Shown here: positions 38,679 to 39,618 of the stretch, piece after piece
Position numbering within the stretch: the stretch's first letter is position 1
How the letters are laid out: each line of letters begins with the position of its first letter
DNA from: a virus
IMG/VR virus record: IMGVR_UViG_3300031566_000150
Coordinates: 1 to 39,618 of that record
Strand: one strand, 5' to 3'
DNA: 39,618 nucleotides
Translations under genes and position numbers: made by a program
Notes under the pieces: generated by a model
What the model was told of the DNA's origin: nothing
Databases searched by the model: none
What the model saw: only the letters and a program-made list of their open reading frames with translations

Positions 38679-38990
38679 CTATGGCTTGCTCTCTGCTTTG
38701 GCGATTGCCTTCTCTGATAGTTCTGCACATTTTTGTAAAATCGCATCTATATCTGCACCACTATCAAGTGGTCGCATTGCTATTAGTTCATCCCAAGCTA
38801 TCAGTGCCTCATACATATCTGGTGCTGCCGATATGAGGTTGGCATTGGCAGTTGCTTCAGCCATATCCTCAGAACCTCGTTCTAAGCGACAAACAGCGAT
38901 GATTCTATTTGGTCTATTAGGTTTGTCCTTAATTATAACCGCAGGTGCAAAGGGCGATTCATAAACTGTCCATTCCCCTTTAGTAAACAT
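38679..38990 (-). CDS. Small phage protein of the 'AAPDMYEAL' type (103 aa)
   Basis: The last gene of the leftward operon, starting behind AGGAGGTGAATA. It contains the typical order WTV..SPFAPAVII, IAVCRLERG, AEATANANLISAAPDMYEAL and a helical C-terminus, a short protein found in very many phages and prophages. Its function is not established. Confidence 0.85.
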   Translation of the reverse strand: MFTKGEWTVYESPFAPAVIIKDKPNRPNRIIAVCRLERGSEDMAEATANANLISAAPDMYEALIAWDELIAMRPLDSGADIDAILQKCAELSEKAIAKAESKP

Positions 38991-39011
38991 TATTCACCTC
39001 CTGTTCTTTAA

Positions 39012-39170
39012 TTATGGCCTTGAGATAATCTTGCCTGTTTTATCAAACACAGTTCCACATTTCCTACACCACCAGGAGTTTGATGTCTTGTTGTAAAGGA
39101 TATATCTTGACTCACAATTAGGACATTGCAGTTGCTTTAGACAATTTTTCTTTGAGTTGTTTGTTTTCAC
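39012..39170 (-). CDS. Small zinc-ribbon protein (52 aa), GTG start
   Basis: A GTG at 39170 seven bases after AGGAGG opens a frame that reads CPNC (residues 17-20 region) and WWCRKCG (about 33-39), a classic zinc ribbon, ending VFDKTGKIISRP. It overlaps the tail of the HNH-like fragment gene by 53 bases in another frame. The family resembles short zinc-ribbon proteins that bind nucleic acid or transcription factors. Confidence 0.65.
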   Translation of the reverse strand: MKTNNSKKNCLKQLQCPNCESRYILYNKTSNSWWCRKCGTVFDKTGKIISRP

Positions 39171-39300
39171 TTTCTAACCTCCTAATATGATTTTCCAGAA
39201 TAGTTATTTGTTTATGCCTATCATCGGTAACCAATTGCAAATTCTCAGGATAGCGGTTGTCTGCCTTATCTTCCCTTGGTTGAATCTTAACTTTTGTCAT
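39118..39300 (-). CDS. HNH-endonuclease-like C-terminal fragment (60 aa)
   Basis: Starts at the ATG overlapping the stop of the junction-spanning gene. Residues about 12-60 (KADNRYPENLQLVTDDRHKQ, then a coiled coil) match the region just after the HHKNG motif in the two full HNH genes of this genome (DDNRLENLELITDKRFH and coiled coil). The zinc head and the HHxNG core are missing, so it cannot be an active HNH nuclease. It is a remnant with its own start, or a small protein built from one. Confidence 0.55.
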   Translation of the reverse strand: MTKVKIQPREDKADNRYPENLQLVTDDRHKQITILENHIRRLESENKQLKEKLSKATAMS

Positions 39301-39618
39301 TCTCCTTTACCTCCTTTATTTGATAGCTTAACCTCTGAATACTGAGCGGATAAAATTTCCACGCCGGTTAACTTTTTATACCGCCTTGATGTTTCTTTAA
39401 AATTTTTAAGAGCAGCCAGAATTTCTAACCGGTTTGCATTTTTGAAGTGGAGAATATCTAGCCAACCTCCATTGCTTAGCTGACTTGTAAGGTATATGTA
39501 GAGTGTTTGATTGTGCTTATAAGCCCTTTTATATCCCCACCGAGGTGATAAGTAAGTGTAACTTCCAGTTCCACCTTTGTATAATTTACCTGTTAAATCC
39601 TCGTATTCTATTAAGGTA
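39297..39618 (-). CDS. Hypothetical protein, 3' part of the junction-spanning gene
   Basis: Continuation of the 113-residue leftward gene that starts at 110. The segment encodes a Tyr/Lys-rich middle (LYIYLTSQLSNGGWLD) and helical basic C-terminus (LEILAALKNFKETSRRYKKL), ending GGKGE. Its stop TGA overlaps the next ATG at 39300. The last 90 bases of the window duplicate positions 1-90. No family recognised. Confidence 0.75.
   Translation of the reverse strand, partial: TLIEYEDLTGKLYKGGTGSYTYLSPRWGYKRAYKHNQTLYIYLTSQLSNGGWLDILHFKNANRLEILAALKNFKETSRRYKKLTGVEILSAQYSEVKLSNKGGKGE
39529..39618. repeat. Terminal direct repeat, right copy (circular closure)
   Basis: Exact copy of positions 1-90; joining the two gives an intact leftward gene and a unit length of 39,528 bp. 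Confidence 0.95.

Noticed and set aside
1-39618. CRISPR array
   Set aside because: No set of regularly spaced repeats with unique spacers; the direct repeats found are single pairs of 8-11 bases.

Overview
The window looks like a complete genome of an uncultured tailed bacteriophage (Caudoviricetes). The first 90 bases recur exactly as the last 90, and a leftward gene reads uninterrupted across that junction, so the contig closes into a circle of about 39,528 bp. Strong AGGAGG ribosome-binding sites, sigma70-type promoters, dense ATGA/TAATG gene overlaps and a moderately AT-rich sequence point to a bacterial host. The host cannot be named from the sequence; a low-GC Gram-positive or a Chloroflexota-like bacterium would fit. 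A tyrosine integrase and an excisionase-like protein suggest a temperate or recently temperate phage, although I recognise no CI-type repressor.

Layout. (1) Positions 424-7292 run rightward and carry a small-terminase candidate with no ATG/GTG/TTG start, a run of small proteins including a LAGLIDADG protein, the large terminase, the portal and portal-adjacent head genes. (2) Positions 7298-12516 hold an HNH endonuclease and a 1538-residue polyvalent, probably ejected, virion protein with a zincin motif. (3) Positions 12782-14917 hold scaffold, major capsid and decoration proteins, closed by a strong terminator. (4) Positions 14964-25724 hold a glycosyltransferase-methyltransferase fusion, connector and tail genes, an Asp-box and repeat-rich fibre, and a very large tail-tip-like protein. 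No tape measure is visible, which favours a short-tailed virion. (5) Positions 25812-27041 hold a protease-like membrane chimera and a holin-like protein, followed by a terminator. (6) From a consensus promoter at 27186, an early/replication block runs to 36006: HTH proteins, integrase, HNH, zinc-finger proteins, an OB-fold candidate, a DUF5131 radical-SAM-like protein, a replication initiator, a DnaC-type loader, NinG and a late sigma-like regulator. (7) Positions 36091-36345 hold a promoter followed by a gene-free, densely paired segment that looks like a structured RNA, then small genes and a metallophosphatase up to about 38328. (8) A second densely paired segment (38333-38532) lies between the rightward genes and a leftward four-gene operon (38679 to 110 across the junction) driven by a consensus promoter at 141-169.

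How it works together. TerS/TerL, portal, scaffold and capsid build and fill the head. The large polyvalent protein is probably ejected with the DNA. The DnaC-type loader, the initiator-like protein, NinG and the OB-fold protein form the replication/recombination module. The ArpU/sigma-like protein at the end of that module, next to the structured RNA and its promoter, is the natural candidate for late-gene control.

The items most worth attention are the two gene-free structured segments (36126-36340 and 38333-38532), the structured segment beside TerS (828-980), the duplicated integrase tail that frames an inserted gene, the truncated-protease/membrane chimera, and the leftward promoter with an apparently leaderless 28-codon ORF inside the rightward structural cluster.
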